DNA from: Marinobacter nauticus
Lineage (GTDB): Bacteria; Pseudomonadota; Gammaproteobacteria; Pseudomonadales; Oleiphilaceae
Length of the DNA: 64,000 bases
Direction: 5' to 3'
NCBI RefSeq assembly: GCF_003634635.1
Contig: NZ_RBJB01000004.1
Span: 558,001-622,000 of the forward strand
Shown here: positions 49,984-58,657 of the stretch, one piece after another
Layout: each line of letters begins with the position of its first letter
Numbering within the stretch: the stretch's first letter is position 1
Made by a program: the position numbers and the translations under genes
Notes under the pieces: generated by a model
What the model was told of the DNA's origin: nothing
The model's database searches: none
The model's input: the letters and a program-made list of their open reading frames with translations, nothing else

Positions 49984-52308
49984 ATGAACTCTGCACGTCC
50001 AGTCAAAGGTACACTCACCAGCAGCCATTGGGGCACCTACCGGGTTCACACCCACAACGGAGCCGTTACTGCGCTGGAAGGATTTGAGTTGGATCCTGAT
50101 CCCTCCCCGATTGGTCAGGGTATCGTGGATGTTCTGGAAGGTCCGTTGCGAATTACCCGGCCGATGGTCCGCAAGGGGTGGCTTGAACGTGGCCCGGGTG
50201 GCGCCGAAGGATCGCGTGGGCAGGATGAATTTGTCGAGGTGTCCTGGCCCCGGGCGATTGAACTTGTGAGCGGTGAGCTTGACCGGGTTCGGAGTCAGTA
50301 TGGCAATGAGGCCATCTACGGAGGCTCCTACGGTTGGTCCAGTGCCGGGCGGTTCCACCATGCACAAAGTCAGTTAAAGCGTTTCCTCAATACCATTGGC
50401 GGGTTCACATACTCGGTCAACACCTACAGTTATGCGGCGGCGGAAGTCACGTTGCCGTATGTTCTCGGCGACTTTTACTCCATGGTCAATGGTGCCACCA
50501 GTTGGGACGTTCTTAAGGAACACTGTGAGCTGTTTATGGCCTTTGGAGGGGTGCCGGTCCGAAATGGGCAGGTGACCAATGGCGGCGTCGGGCGCCATGT
50601 TCAGAAGCAAGGAATGCTGGCGGCCGCGGCGAATGGCCTGAAGTTTGTGAATGTCGGGCCGATACGCTCGGACGTTCTTGAAGAGGCTGGGGCTCAGTGG
50701 TGTCCGATTTATCCGGGCAGTGATGTCGCGTTGTTACTGGGTATTGCCCATACCTTGAACGAGGAAGGCTTGGCGGATCACTCGTTTCTGGCCCGGTATA
50801 CAACCGGTTTTGACCGGTTCCTCCCGTATCTTCTGGGTGCGACAGATGGTCAGCCCAAGTCCGCAGACTGGGCTGCAGTGCGCACCGGCCTGTCGGCAGA
50901 CGACATACGGGAGCTTGCGCGTGAGATGGCCCGCAAGCGGACCATGATTTCAGTGAGTTGGTCACTCACCCGGCAGGATAATGGGGAACAGCCCTACTGG
51001 GCAGCCATCGCGGTGGCGGCGATGCTCGGTCAGTTGGGCACACCCGGCGGAGGGATCGGTTTCGGATACAGTGCCATGAATGCCATCGGCGCCAATTACC
51101 AGGGCATTCCCGGAGCGTCGCTGCCCCAGGGGCGCAACCCGGTAAAAAGCTTTATACCGGTCGCCCGGATTGCAGACATGCTGCTGAAACCCGGAGAGAC
51201 GTTTGAGTACAACGGCCTGAAGGGAACGTATCCGGAGATTCGGCTGGTGTATTGGGCCGGCGGCAACCCGTTCCACCATCATCAGGATTTGGACCGGTTG
51301 CGTCAGGCCTGGCAGAAACCCGACACGGTGATCGTTCATGAATGGTGCTGGAATGCTCAGGCCAAGCATGCGGACATTGTTCTGCCCGCGGCCACATCTC
51401 TTGAGCGCAACGATATTGCCTCGTCCAGCCGGGACCCTTTTCTGATTTTCATGGAAAAGGCCAGGGAACCGGTTGGCGAGAGTCTGACGGATTACGAAAT
51501 TTTCGGGCGACTGGCCGGTGCCTTGGGGGTTCAGGATGCCTTTACCGAAAACCGGGATGAGTCGGGCTGGCTGCAGGCGCTTTATGATGAGACCCGCGAG
51601 AAAGCCAAAGCCAGCAATATCGATCTGCCAGCGTTTCCGGAGTTTGTGGCGCGCGGATGGTTTGAGAATTCGTTACCGGAGGAACCCCAGGTTTTGCTGA
51701 AACGGTTTCGGGACGATCCGGTTCGTTATCCGCTGAAGACGCCGAGCGGAAAAATCGAACTCTACTCAGAGCAGGTCGCCGCTTTTGGTTACGAGGAGTG
51801 TCCGGGATTTCCATTCTGGAGGGAGCCGGCCGAGTGGGCCGGTCAGACTGCCGGCAAATACCGGCTGCACCTGATTTCAAACCAACCAAAGAACAAACTG
51901 CATTCGCAACTGGACCACGGCTCCTATAGCCGGGCATCGAAGATCAACGGCCGTGAGCCGGTGGTGATTCACCCGCAGGATGCGGCGGAAAGAGGGATAA
52001 ACGACGGAAGTCTGGTCCGTCTGTTTAGTCCTCGCGGTGCCTGCCTCTGCACCGCAGTGATCAGCGATGAGGTTCGCCCGGGTGTTCTGCAATTGAGTAC
52101 CGGCGCCTGGTATGACCCACCCACTGAGGGAATGGCAGATCTCTCCTGTTTGCATGGCAATCCCAATGTCCTCACTCGGGATGAGGGAACCTCACGTTTG
52201 GCTCAGGGGCCCAGTGCGATGTCTTGCCTTGTTGATATCGAAGTGTATAGCGGGCCGGTGATGCCGGTGGGGGCTTTTGTGCCCCCGGTGGTGCGGAAAG
52301 GTGAGTAA
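49984..52308 (+). CDS. Molybdopterin oxidoreductase of the biotin sulfoxide / TMAO reductase (BisC/TorA) type
   Basis: A 774-residue Mo-bisMGD enzyme. It lacks an N-terminal [4Fe-4S] cysteine cluster and a twin-arginine signal, so it should be cytoplasmic as BisC is. The Mo ligand Ser is in YGGSYGWSSAGRFHHAQSQ. Cofactor-binding blocks are TRQDNGEQPYWA, GTPGGGIGFGYSAMNAIG, YWAGGNPFHHHQDL, HADIVLPAATSLERND, LISNQPKNKLHSQLDHG and STGAWYDPP. Relatives reduce S- or N-oxides (biotin sulfoxide, methionine sulfoxide, DMSO, TMAO). The second of two ATG codons (49984) has AGGAG at the right distance. It follows the FixJ-like gene, and no partner electron-transfer gene lies beside it. Confidence 0.92.
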   Translation: MNSARPVKGTLTSSHWGTYRVHTHNGAVTALEGFELDPDPSPIGQGIVDVLEGPLRITRPMVRKGWLERGPGGAEGSRGQDEFVEVSWPRAIELVSGELDRVRSQYGNEAIYGGSYGWSSAGRFHHAQSQLKRFLNTIGGFTYSVNTYSYAAAEVTLPYVLGDFYSMVNGATSWDVLKEHCELFMAFGGVPVRNGQVTNGGVGRHVQKQGMLAAAANGLKFVNVGPIRSDVLEEAGAQWCPIYPGSDVALLLGIAHTLNEEGLADHSFLARYTTGFDRFLPYLLGATDGQPKSADWAAVRTGLSADDIRELAREMARKRTMISVSWSLTRQDNGEQPYWAAIAVAAMLGQLGTPGGGIGFGYSAMNAIGANYQGIPGASLPQGRNPVKSFIPVARIADMLLKPGETFEYNGLKGTYPEIRLVYWAGGNPFHHHQDLDRLRQAWQKPDTVIVHEWCWNAQAKHADIVLPAATSLERNDIASSSRDPFLIFMEKAREPVGESLTDYEIFGRLAGALGVQDAFTENRDESGWLQALYDETREKAKASNIDLPAFPEFVARGWFENSLPEEPQVLLKRFRDDPVRYPLKTPSGKIELYSEQVAAFGYEECPGFPFWREPAEWAGQTAGKYRLHLISNQPKNKLHSQLDHGSYSRASKINGREPVVIHPQDAAERGINDGSLVRLFSPRGACLCTAVISDEVRPGVLQLSTGAWYDPPTEGMADLSCLHGNPNVLTRDEGTSRLAQGPSAMSCLVDIEVYSGPVMPVGAFVPPVVRKGE

Positions 52309-52382
52309 CAGGAAAGGCGGGTGATTGAAAACTAATTGCCTACGTCGCTGCCGGTTTGGTCGGGGGACACATAAGAGCTGGT

Positions 52383-53141
52383 TTATAACGGCCGCTGAGC
52401 CTCAAAGCTGAAGACCAGGTCCTCGTTGGTTAGTGGCTTGCCTGGGCGGTAATCGCCCGAAACCGAAACGTTATGGAAGCCCGCGTCCTTCAGTGCAAGA
52501 GTCAGCTCGTTAATGCCCCACCACCGCAGATGAAAAAGATCTATTTCGGTTGCCACTAGAGCGCCATCTTTCCAGTGCTCGTACCGCAGAATTGAGAGGG
52601 ATGTTTGGTGCACATAATCGATCTCTGGCGGGCTCCCTGTCAGGGTCAGTAGTTCGCGTTCAGAGTGTTGCCAACGGCGCATGGTCCCTGACGTCTCCAT
52701 GAGGCCTTTCATGTTGTCGATGTCCAGAATCAGTCTGCCCCCGGGAACAAGGTGGTCATAAAACCTGCGTAGTAGTTCTCGGGCAGCATCGACTTGAGTG
52801 ACCAGTTGGAAGGACCCTGCGGGCATGATGATCGCGTCGAACACTGTCGTCGACCGGAACTCGCTGAATGTTTGACAGCTCAGCGTGGGAGAAAGATTGC
52901 GAGTCTCGGATTCACTTCGACAGTAATCTAGCATGTCGTCCGAAGCATCGAATCCCTCAATGTGAAATCCGGCTTCCAGAAGCGGTATATACACCCGCCC
53001 ATTGCCGACCGCAGGTTCCAGTATGGGACCGGAACAACATTTGAGGCGATCCTGATAGAATTCGATATCACCAAAGGAGCGGCCTACAGGCTTGTCCAGG
53101 TGGTAGACCCGGGAGGCCAGCTTTCCGTAACGGTTTTCCAT
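52383..53141 (-). CDS. Class I SAM-dependent methyltransferase
   Basis: A 252-residue methyltransferase with the SAM loop ILEPAVGNGRVYIPLLEAG, an acidic ribose-binding residue in FDASDDMLDYC, IIMPAGSFQLV and the post-SAM segment LVPGGRLILDIDN. The substrate is unknown. AGGGATAC precedes the ATG. It heads the group of minus-strand accessory genes at 52.4-57.4 kb and has no operon partner of related function. Confidence 0.85.
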   Translation of the reverse strand: MENRYGKLASRVYHLDKPVGRSFGDIEFYQDRLKCCSGPILEPAVGNGRVYIPLLEAGFHIEGFDASDDMLDYCRSESETRNLSPTLSCQTFSEFRSTTVFDAIIMPAGSFQLVTQVDAARELLRRFYDHLVPGGRLILDIDNMKGLMETSGTMRRWQHSERELLTLTGSPPEIDYVHQTSLSILRYEHWKDGALVATEIDLFHLRWWGINELTLALKDAGFHNVSVSGDYRPGKPLTNEDLVFSFEAQRPL

Positions 53142-53221
53142 ATTTGTATCCCTGATTTAGTCGTGAACCCGACCCCGGGCGTCTGCGTGGTGTGAGCCCT
53201 TCTCCGTGAAGTGCAAAGATG

Positions 53222-53686
53222 TTATCCATCGCTATCTGGGTCAATATTGATGTAGAGCTTCAGCATGTCTTTATGCTGTATGCCACGTTCGAATACAGGT
53301 TCTTCATAGTTTTCTATAAAAAAGTTTTTAACTACGGATTCCACGCGAAAGCCAAGTCTTTGATAGTAGGCGAGCTGGTACCCAAATGTACCTGTGCCTA
53401 ATTCCACCCGCTGGATTCTCTTACCAATTAACTTCTTTAAAGCAAAACTCAGAAGATGGGTTCCAATACCTGCTTTTTGATGGTTAGGGTCCACGGCTAT
53501 ATTCAATATTTCAGCCGTTTCATTGCCCCTGCTTTTTACAATGCACACGCCAACAATTTCATCATTTGATTTAGCTGCATAGCACCACGAATTTGGTAAA
53601 TATGATTTAATCAACCTCTCCGATGGGTCGGCCTCCAATAGAAGTGGCACCGGGGCGTCTTTCGGGTCGATTTCCAGGTACTCCAT
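53222..53686 (-). CDS. GNAT-family N-acetyltransferase
   Basis: A 154-residue acetyltransferase with the acetyl-CoA motif LNIAVDPNHQKAGIGTHLL and the later FGYQLAYYQRLGF segment. The substrate is unknown; small GNATs of this kind acetylate amines or small metabolites. The DNA is richer in A and T than its surroundings. Its ATG overlaps the stop of a 42-codon frame upstream (TAATG). Confidence 0.85.
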   Translation of the reverse strand: MEYLEIDPKDAPVPLLLEADPSERLIKSYLPNSWCYAAKSNDEIVGVCIVKSRGNETAEILNIAVDPNHQKAGIGTHLLSFALKKLIGKRIQRVELGTGTFGYQLAYYQRLGFRVESVVKNFFIENYEEPVFERGIQHKDMLKLYINIDPDSDG

Positions 53687-53814
53687 TATTCCCTCAAGCG
53701 GTTCTCAGGGCGGTGGCTAATAGTATTGGGCTTCACTCTCAGGTAATGCAGACGGATGGTTGCGGCTTCCGGGTAATCCACATTACGCAGATAGGCCGAT
53801 AGCGTCTCTGTCAT
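53686..53814 (-). CDS. Possible small ORF (42 aa) coupled to the GNAT gene
   Basis: ATG at 53814 with GGAAAG 8 bases upstream; the frame runs to a TAA whose last base is the A of the GNAT start codon. The peptide begins MTETLSAYLRNVDYPEA and has no family I recognise. The ribosome site and the stop-start overlap support translation. It could instead be a leader peptide or chance. Confidence 0.35.
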   Translation of the reverse strand: MTETLSAYLRNVDYPEAATIRLHYLRVKPNTISHRPENRLRE

Positions 53815-53828
53815 CACATCTTTCCGAT

Positions 53829-54242
53829 CTATATCCGACAACGCAGAATCACCGTGGCAAGGATGTGGGTGGTTCCACCGACGAAACAGATCAACGCGAA
53901 GGTGCCGGTGGTTCCGTTCGCGAGCTCCCAGATAAAGCCAATCAGTGCGACAGCAGCAACTGCATAGTAAGCGACCGCCAGGGCTCGCTGCTGAATCAGC
54001 TTATGTCGTTCATCTTTCTCTGGGTATTGACTAAGTACTTGGACAGCCTCATAGCGCTGCCCAAATCGCAAAAGTGATGCGTAGGCAATCATTATTCCTA
54101 ACATCGCTAGCCCTTGGCCCGGAGCATCTGCCGCTAACCATGAAACCAAAAATGCGATCACTCCCAGTGCCAAGCAGAAAACCGGCATTGCCACGGGTTG
54201 GTGCTGGGCAGTAATGGAAGAGTCGAATTTCGAGTCGGTCAT
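53829..54242 (-). CDS. Small hypothetical membrane protein
   Basis: A 137-residue protein with four hydrophobic helices (VFCLALGVIAFLVSWLA, GLAMLGIMIAYASLL, ALAVAYYAVAAVALIGFIW, TFALICFVGGTTHILATVIL) and a short charged loop in the middle. No family was recognised. AAGGAGA 7 bases upstream sets the start at 54242. Confidence 0.65.
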   Translation of the reverse strand: MTDSKFDSSITAQHQPVAMPVFCLALGVIAFLVSWLAADAPGQGLAMLGIMIAYASLLRFGQRYEAVQVLSQYPEKDERHKLIQQRALAVAYYAVAAVALIGFIWELANGTTGTFALICFVGGTTHILATVILRCRI

Positions 54243-54299
54243 CGAGAATCTCCTTTTCAACGTGTTCAAGGCACCGAGTATATTCCGGCGTAAAGCGCT

Positions 54300-55220
54300 C
54301 TAGTGTCTTTTGTTTTTGAAACGATGCCAAAGCCTGCCATCGATGACTGATAGGCCCGCAGCAATCATAGCCATTCCCAGATAATGAACAGTCCTCAGTT
54401 CCTCTTCTAAAAACAATGAACCCAGGAGGATTGCCGAAACAGGCACCAGCAGGGTAACCAACAGGAGATTGGTTGCTCCAGCCGATTCCAGAATCCTGAA
54501 ATACAGCACATAAGCGATGGCTGTTGAAAACACTGCAAGCCCCATAACTGAACCTAGAACCGTCAACTTCAGATCGGCGAGATTAATCGGACCGTCAACG
54601 GTTAAAGCGACAGGCGCCAAAAACAGCGACGATGCGGTGACCTGGCCGGCTGCGCTTACGAGTGGGTTTACGCCCATTTTCTTAAATCTGCGCCCAAACA
54701 CGCCAGCAAATGCGTAAGACAGAGTTGCGGCAATAACGGCGGAATGCGCCAGCACACCTGTACCGTTGATCGCTGGTAGTCCTATCATCAAAACAACGCC
54801 GAGGAATCCAACCGTTACGCCCAGCACCCTTCGCGGCGTGACGCGTTCGTCGGGCAGAAAGATACCGGCGACTACCACCGTAAATATCGGAGTTGCTGCA
54901 TTGAGAATCGACGCAAGTCCAGATGCAATTTGTGTTTGGCCCCACACGATCAGGGAAAACGGGATAACGTTGTTCAGTAGCCCCATTCCCAAAAAAGCCG
55001 CCCATATTTTCAATCCTTTTGGCGGACGCAGTCCCCTTACTATTGCCGTCGTCCATAGCAAAATGGCAGCGAGAGAAACCCTGAGGGTTACTATCGTGAG
55101 TGGTGGTAAGTCCGCGACAGCCACACCTACAAAGAAAAACGAACCACCCCAGAGAACTGACAGCGAAACAAGCATTGTCCATTCACGGCCACCCATTGAG
55201 GTGTTTATCGAGTGTGTCAT
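54300..55220 (-). CDS. EamA/DMT-family transporter
   Basis: A 306-residue inner-membrane protein with ten helices in two EamA halves. Family segments are SVLWGGSFFFVGVAVADLPPLTIVTLRV, VIPFSLIVWGQTQIASGLASILNAATPIFTVVVAGI and YRILESAGATNLLL-like wording in the second half. DMT members usually export amino acids or other metabolites. The start is uncertain: 55220 has GGGGA upstream; 55232 and a GTG at 55259 are in frame. Confidence 0.87.
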   Translation of the reverse strand: MTHSINTSMGGREWTMLVSLSVLWGGSFFFVGVAVADLPPLTIVTLRVSLAAILLWTTAIVRGLRPPKGLKIWAAFLGMGLLNNVIPFSLIVWGQTQIASGLASILNAATPIFTVVVAGIFLPDERVTPRRVLGVTVGFLGVVLMIGLPAINGTGVLAHSAVIAATLSYAFAGVFGRRFKKMGVNPLVSAAGQVTASSLFLAPVALTVDGPINLADLKLTVLGSVMGLAVFSTAIAYVLYFRILESAGATNLLLVTLLVPVSAILLGSLFLEEELRTVHYLGMAMIAAGLSVIDGRLWHRFKNKRH

Positions 55221-55786
55221 GGCTGCTGGCATTCCCCGGTCAAAGTATCGAGGCTTCACCCTAGAGGGTAATCCGAGCTCGAAACATCCGATTCTTGCTC
55301 TCGTGCTCTTTTTTAGGGCTCTAGACCTGTTGTATCCCGATCGCCTTGGACTCGGTGATGGGAAAAACCGCCATTGAATTGATGGCTGAACTCTTCACTA
55401 TTCGAGACGTTAGAGAGAAGAAAGCAAAACGGGCCGGGCGCATGTCGCGTCATTGGGGGAGGGCGCCCGATCAAGCTGTTCGATGCAGGCCACAGGGGAG
55501 GGCAACTACAAACTAACTCCCACCGAACCCTACCTAAAGCACTTGATCGGGGTAGTTAAAAAGACACGCCTAAACACCATAGGCATTGTTTAGTTTGGCT
55601 GCTGATTTCAGTTGGTTAGTTAGTGACTTTGGTGGACAGTCAACCCAAGCGGTAGTTGCTTGCCAACTAACGGCAATTTTCTCTGGATATTGGGGTTAAT
55701 TGGTTGATATGTGGGATGGCATTCAGAAGTAGATTCCAGTATGGCAACGGCAGCTATGGTTTATCATGGGAAACGCGACATTTCCG
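55221..55786. other. Gap between the EamA and ABC-F genes
   Basis: About 560 bases with no recognisable gene. A short plus-strand frame beginning MGKTAIELMAELF near 55355 looks mildly coding but has no good ribosome site or known relatives. No integrase, transposase or clear terminal repeat was seen. Confidence 0.5.
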
Positions 55787-57406
55787 TCAAAGTGGCTCCA
55801 AACTCCAGCCGTTTTCAGTAGCAAGCAAGCGATCTGTTAGTTCGAGGTTTTCCAGAAAGGTGTCATCATGCGACACCACGATCAACGTGCCATGGTAACT
55901 ACGCAACATGAGTTCCAATGCCTGTACTGAGGGCAAATCAAGGTGGTTATTCGGTTCATCGAGTAACAGCAGTTGCGGTGGTGAATCGGCGTAGAGTATG
56001 CAAGCGAGAGCTCCCTTTAGACGCTCACCGCCGCTCAGCGAGCCGCTGGGTATCACTACCTTCTGCGCGTCAAGTCCCAGTTGCGCCAAGCGCATGCGTA
56101 GGTCCCCGTCGTCAGCTGTGCGATTGGCTAATCGTAACTGTTCCAGAACCGTACTCTCTGGGTTCAGATTTTCTAATCTCTGATCGAGATACGCGCTCTC
56201 CGACGTTACCTTGGATACCCCAGCCAAAGGCGAAACCAGGCCCGAGATCACTTTAAGCAACGTGGATTTGCCACAACCGTTCGGGCCGACTACACCTATG
56301 CGCTGTGTTCCACCCAAGACCAGGTTGATGGTTTGGCTTGCTCCCGATACGTACGGTAGCACCACGTCATTCAGTTCGGCCACGCGCCGCTTTGCGGCCT
56401 GCTTGGTTGGTATCTCGTGCAGGGTTATTTGTGGCTCATCTTCAACTTGCTGTGAGGCTTCACGCACGCGTTGGTTGAGTTGTGCCCGGTTGGAGGCCTG
56501 TTTCTGGCGCAGCGCGCCTGACGATGTTTCGCTGCGCTCTTTCTGACGATCCAACAGAATCTTGGCTTGATTGGCCTCTTTGCCTCGCCGGTTACCGCGT
56601 GCTTGCCGTTGTTCCTGCCGTACACGCTGCTTCCGCATCGCCTGTTCCTGCCGCTGGCGTTCAAGTTTGCGGTCACTCAGGTTTTGCAGAGCGTTCTGTC
56701 GTTCGTGTGCCTTAGCCTCAGCGTAAAATGAGTAGTTGCCTCCATAGCTTTGCAGCCCAAGGGAAGACAATTCCACGATGCGCTCCATGGACTTCAGCAA
56801 TTGTCTATCATGGCTGATCACGATCAGCCCACGCGGCCAGCGTTGTAATTGTTTGATCAGCGCCTTTCGGTTTGGTCGGTCGAGATGGTTGCTCGGCTCA
56901 TCGAGAATCAGGAAGTCTGCATCCGAGAGCATGGCACCAATCAAGGAAATTCGCATTGCCTCTCCGCCGCTCAGGATGCTGGCAGGCGTATCTGTTTCAA
57001 GGTGGCTCAAGTTATTGCGCTCAAGTTCATAGCGGAGTCGCTGGTGTATGTCCCAGTGATCGCCCACGGCATCGAAATCCTCCGGTGCTGTGCTGCCTGA
57101 CCCAATACGTGCTAGCGCATCCAGCGTGTGCTTTACCCCCGCCAACTCGGCCACTGTAGAACCATCAGGGTGCACCACTTGCTGGGCGAGATAATGCACG
57201 CTGCCGGAGCACTGGCACTGGCAGTGGCCGGTGGTTGGTTGTAACAGCCCAGCCAGGATTCGTGCCAGCAGAGTTTTACCGACACCATTGCGTCCGACCA
57301 GTCCTGTTGAGCGCATATCGAACTGCTCGTGAAGGCCGGAGAAAAGAGTTCTGCCGTCTGACAGAACGTGGGATACGTTTTTCAGTACGAGATGAGGATT
57401 CGTCAT
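55787..57406 (-). CDS. ABC-F family ATPase (duplicated ATP-binding cassettes)
   Basis: A 539-residue protein with two ATP-binding cassettes and no membrane segment. The first half has Walker A GRNGVGKT, signature ILSGGEAMRIS and Walker B LILDEPSNHLDRP. The second has GPNGCGKST, SLSGGERLKGAL and LLLDEPNNHLDLP. The long charged linker (about 230-330; ERQRQEQAMRKQRVRQEQRQ) is the arm that reaches into the ribosome. ABC-F proteins act on translating ribosomes, either as housekeeping factors or as antibiotic resistance factors; the sequence does not decide between them. GGAATAG lies before the ATG. Confidence 0.9.
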   Translation of the reverse strand: MTNPHLVLKNVSHVLSDGRTLFSGLHEQFDMRSTGLVGRNGVGKTLLARILAGLLQPTTGHCQCQCSGSVHYLAQQVVHPDGSTVAELAGVKHTLDALARIGSGSTAPEDFDAVGDHWDIHQRLRYELERNNLSHLETDTPASILSGGEAMRISLIGAMLSDADFLILDEPSNHLDRPNRKALIKQLQRWPRGLIVISHDRQLLKSMERIVELSSLGLQSYGGNYSFYAEAKAHERQNALQNLSDRKLERQRQEQAMRKQRVRQEQRQARGNRRGKEANQAKILLDRQKERSETSSGALRQKQASNRAQLNQRVREASQQVEDEPQITLHEIPTKQAAKRRVAELNDVVLPYVSGASQTINLVLGGTQRIGVVGPNGCGKSTLLKVISGLVSPLAGVSKVTSESAYLDQRLENLNPESTVLEQLRLANRTADDGDLRMRLAQLGLDAQKVVIPSGSLSGGERLKGALACILYADSPPQLLLLDEPNNHLDLPSVQALELMLRSYHGTLIVVSHDDTFLENLELTDRLLATENGWSLEPL

Positions 57407-57827
57407 GCTCTATTCCAAAGATGCCAAGAACTCCCCTGCTACTGGGGACTGGTGGAGACTGGCCGTCACAACAACGGCGGCATCAATAGCGCATTGGACA
57501 AATACCTTATAAGGGAAAGAGTGCGCTGATTATCGTACAAGCATGTGGAGAAATGGGCCAAGCAGTAGTTTTAACTAGTTGAGCCAAAAATTCACGATCG
57601 AGATATCCGACAACGCCTGACCTGCCATATTCTCAAGCGAAGGCCATTCCATCTGCCTTGATCACCTTGCCCGAATGTCTTCATTGCGACCGATGGTTTC
57701 GAAAACGAAGAGTGGCTGTGTCAAAGAGGTGATGTGTTGAAATCCGTGAAAGGGTCTCTCTCTGCTAGGAGAGTAACGTGGGGCCTAAAGCCGCTGGGCA
57801 CCGGTAATGCACCATTTGGCTACACAC
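57407..57827. other. Gap between the ABC-F gene and tRNA-Arg
   Basis: About 420 bases with no convincing gene. The right part is ordinary tRNA-flanking DNA; the left part would hold the ABC-F promoter (a TTATAAGG stretch at about 57508-57515 could be a -10 element on the minus strand). Confidence 0.4.
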
Positions 57828-57858
57828 AAAAAAGGCCTGCGTTCTCACGCAAGCCTTT
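57828..57858 (-). terminator. Intrinsic terminator after tRNA-Arg
   Basis: On the minus strand AAAGGC-TGCG pairs with CGCA-GCCTTT (one mismatch, 6-nt loop), followed by a T run. It lies 8 bases past the CCA end of the tRNA. Confidence 0.85.
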
Positions 57859-57866
57859 GAAAATAA

Positions 57867-57943
57867 TGGCGCGCCCGATAGGATTCGAACCTATGACCTT
57901 TGCCTCCGGAGGGCAACGCTCTATCCAGCTGAGCTACGGGCGC
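57867..57943 (-). tRNA. tRNA-Arg (anticodon CCG)
   Basis: A 77-base tRNA with acceptor GCGCCCG / CGGGCGC, D arm GCTCAGCTGGATAGAGC, anticodon stem TTGCC / GGCAA around loop CTCCGGA (anticodon CCG), T arm ATAGG-TTCGAAT-CCTAT, discriminator G and an encoded CCA. It reads the CGG codon. Confidence 0.97.
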
Positions 57944-58033
57944 ATTCGAAATAACGAGTGCTCGTCAATTTCGAGTGCGCAATCTTACGTGTGCCGGCGG
58001 CTTCTGTCCAGCCCCGGCCATTAAGCGTTTCGT

Positions 58034-58579
58034 TCAGATTCGAGGTAGCCGCTGGTCTGGCGTCAGGTTGACCAGATTTTGCTCGTTGCTGATGGTCACT
58101 TCGCCATCCTGGATGCTTACCTGCAAGGTCATGGACCGTTCTGCCAGGGCCGCCAGTGCGGCTGTTCCTTCTGCCGGAAGGTCGACAATAGTAAGGTTGC
58201 TAAATCTTTCCAGCTTGTTATGGTGCTTGTCCCACCACACCGGCACCGCACGCCCGCCGTAGGTATAGAGAATGACCTGATTGGCCTTGTTGCAGGCCTT
58301 GCGCAGGCGGTCTTCCTCGGGCAGGCCCAGTTCCACCCAGAGTTCGATGTCTCCGGTCAGGGATTTTTGCCAGAGTTCCGGCTCGTCGTCTGTGCTCAGG
58401 CCTTTGGTAAATTCCAGGTTATCGTTGGCGTTGAGGGCGAAGGCCAGCAGCCGGATCATCATCCGCTCGTCGGTTTCAGAGGGATGGCGGGCAACGGTCA
58501 GATGGTGGTCGGCGTAGTAGTGCCGGTCCATATCGGCGATATGGAGGGTGGCTTTGAAGATGGTGGCTTTCAGTGCCAT
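58034..58579 (-). CDS. YaeQ family protein
   Basis: A 181-residue protein with the full YaeQ pattern: MALKATIFKATLHIADMDRHYY at the start, HPSETDERMMIRLLAFAL, ELWVELGLPEEDRLRKACNKA, VILYTYGGRAVPVWWD, and a C-terminal VSIQDGEVTIS. The fold resembles PD-(D/E)XK nucleases, but the cellular role is unclear. It stands alone, divergent from lrgA. Confidence 0.94.
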   Translation of the reverse strand: MALKATIFKATLHIADMDRHYYADHHLTVARHPSETDERMMIRLLAFALNANDNLEFTKGLSTDDEPELWQKSLTGDIELWVELGLPEEDRLRKACNKANQVILYTYGGRAVPVWWDKHHNKLERFSNLTIVDLPAEGTAALAALAERSMTLQVSIQDGEVTISNEQNLVNLTPDQRLPRI

Positions 58580-58657
58580 TGAATGAATAGTCCTGTGGTC
58601 TTTGGGCGGGTCAGGGCGTTAGTGTAGAGCATATTGAGCGTGGCGGGGCATAGCAGC

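Noticed and set aside
55355..55520. Short plus-strand frame MGKTAIELMAELF...
   Set aside because: The wording looks slightly protein-like, but it ends after about 50 codons, lacks a ribosome site and matches nothing I know. It could be a gene remnant, but I cannot support that.
52383..57406. Minus-strand accessory genes as an integron cassette array
   Set aside because: All genes share orientation, but the gaps lack the paired core sites and secondary structure of attC sites, and the spacing is irregular.
53829..57615. Shared 14-base string ATATCCGACAACGC near 53830 and 57606, considered as direct repeats (att sites or integron recombination sites)
   Set aside because: Several 14-base matches are expected by chance in 64 kb, the flanks do not match, and one copy overlaps the end of a coding sequence. 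No attC-like cores, integrase or transposase were found.
55460..57880. GCGCCCGAT near 55465 as a second copy of the tRNA-Arg 3' end
   Set aside because: The match is only about nine bases and does not continue into the T arm, so it is no evidence for integration at the tRNA.
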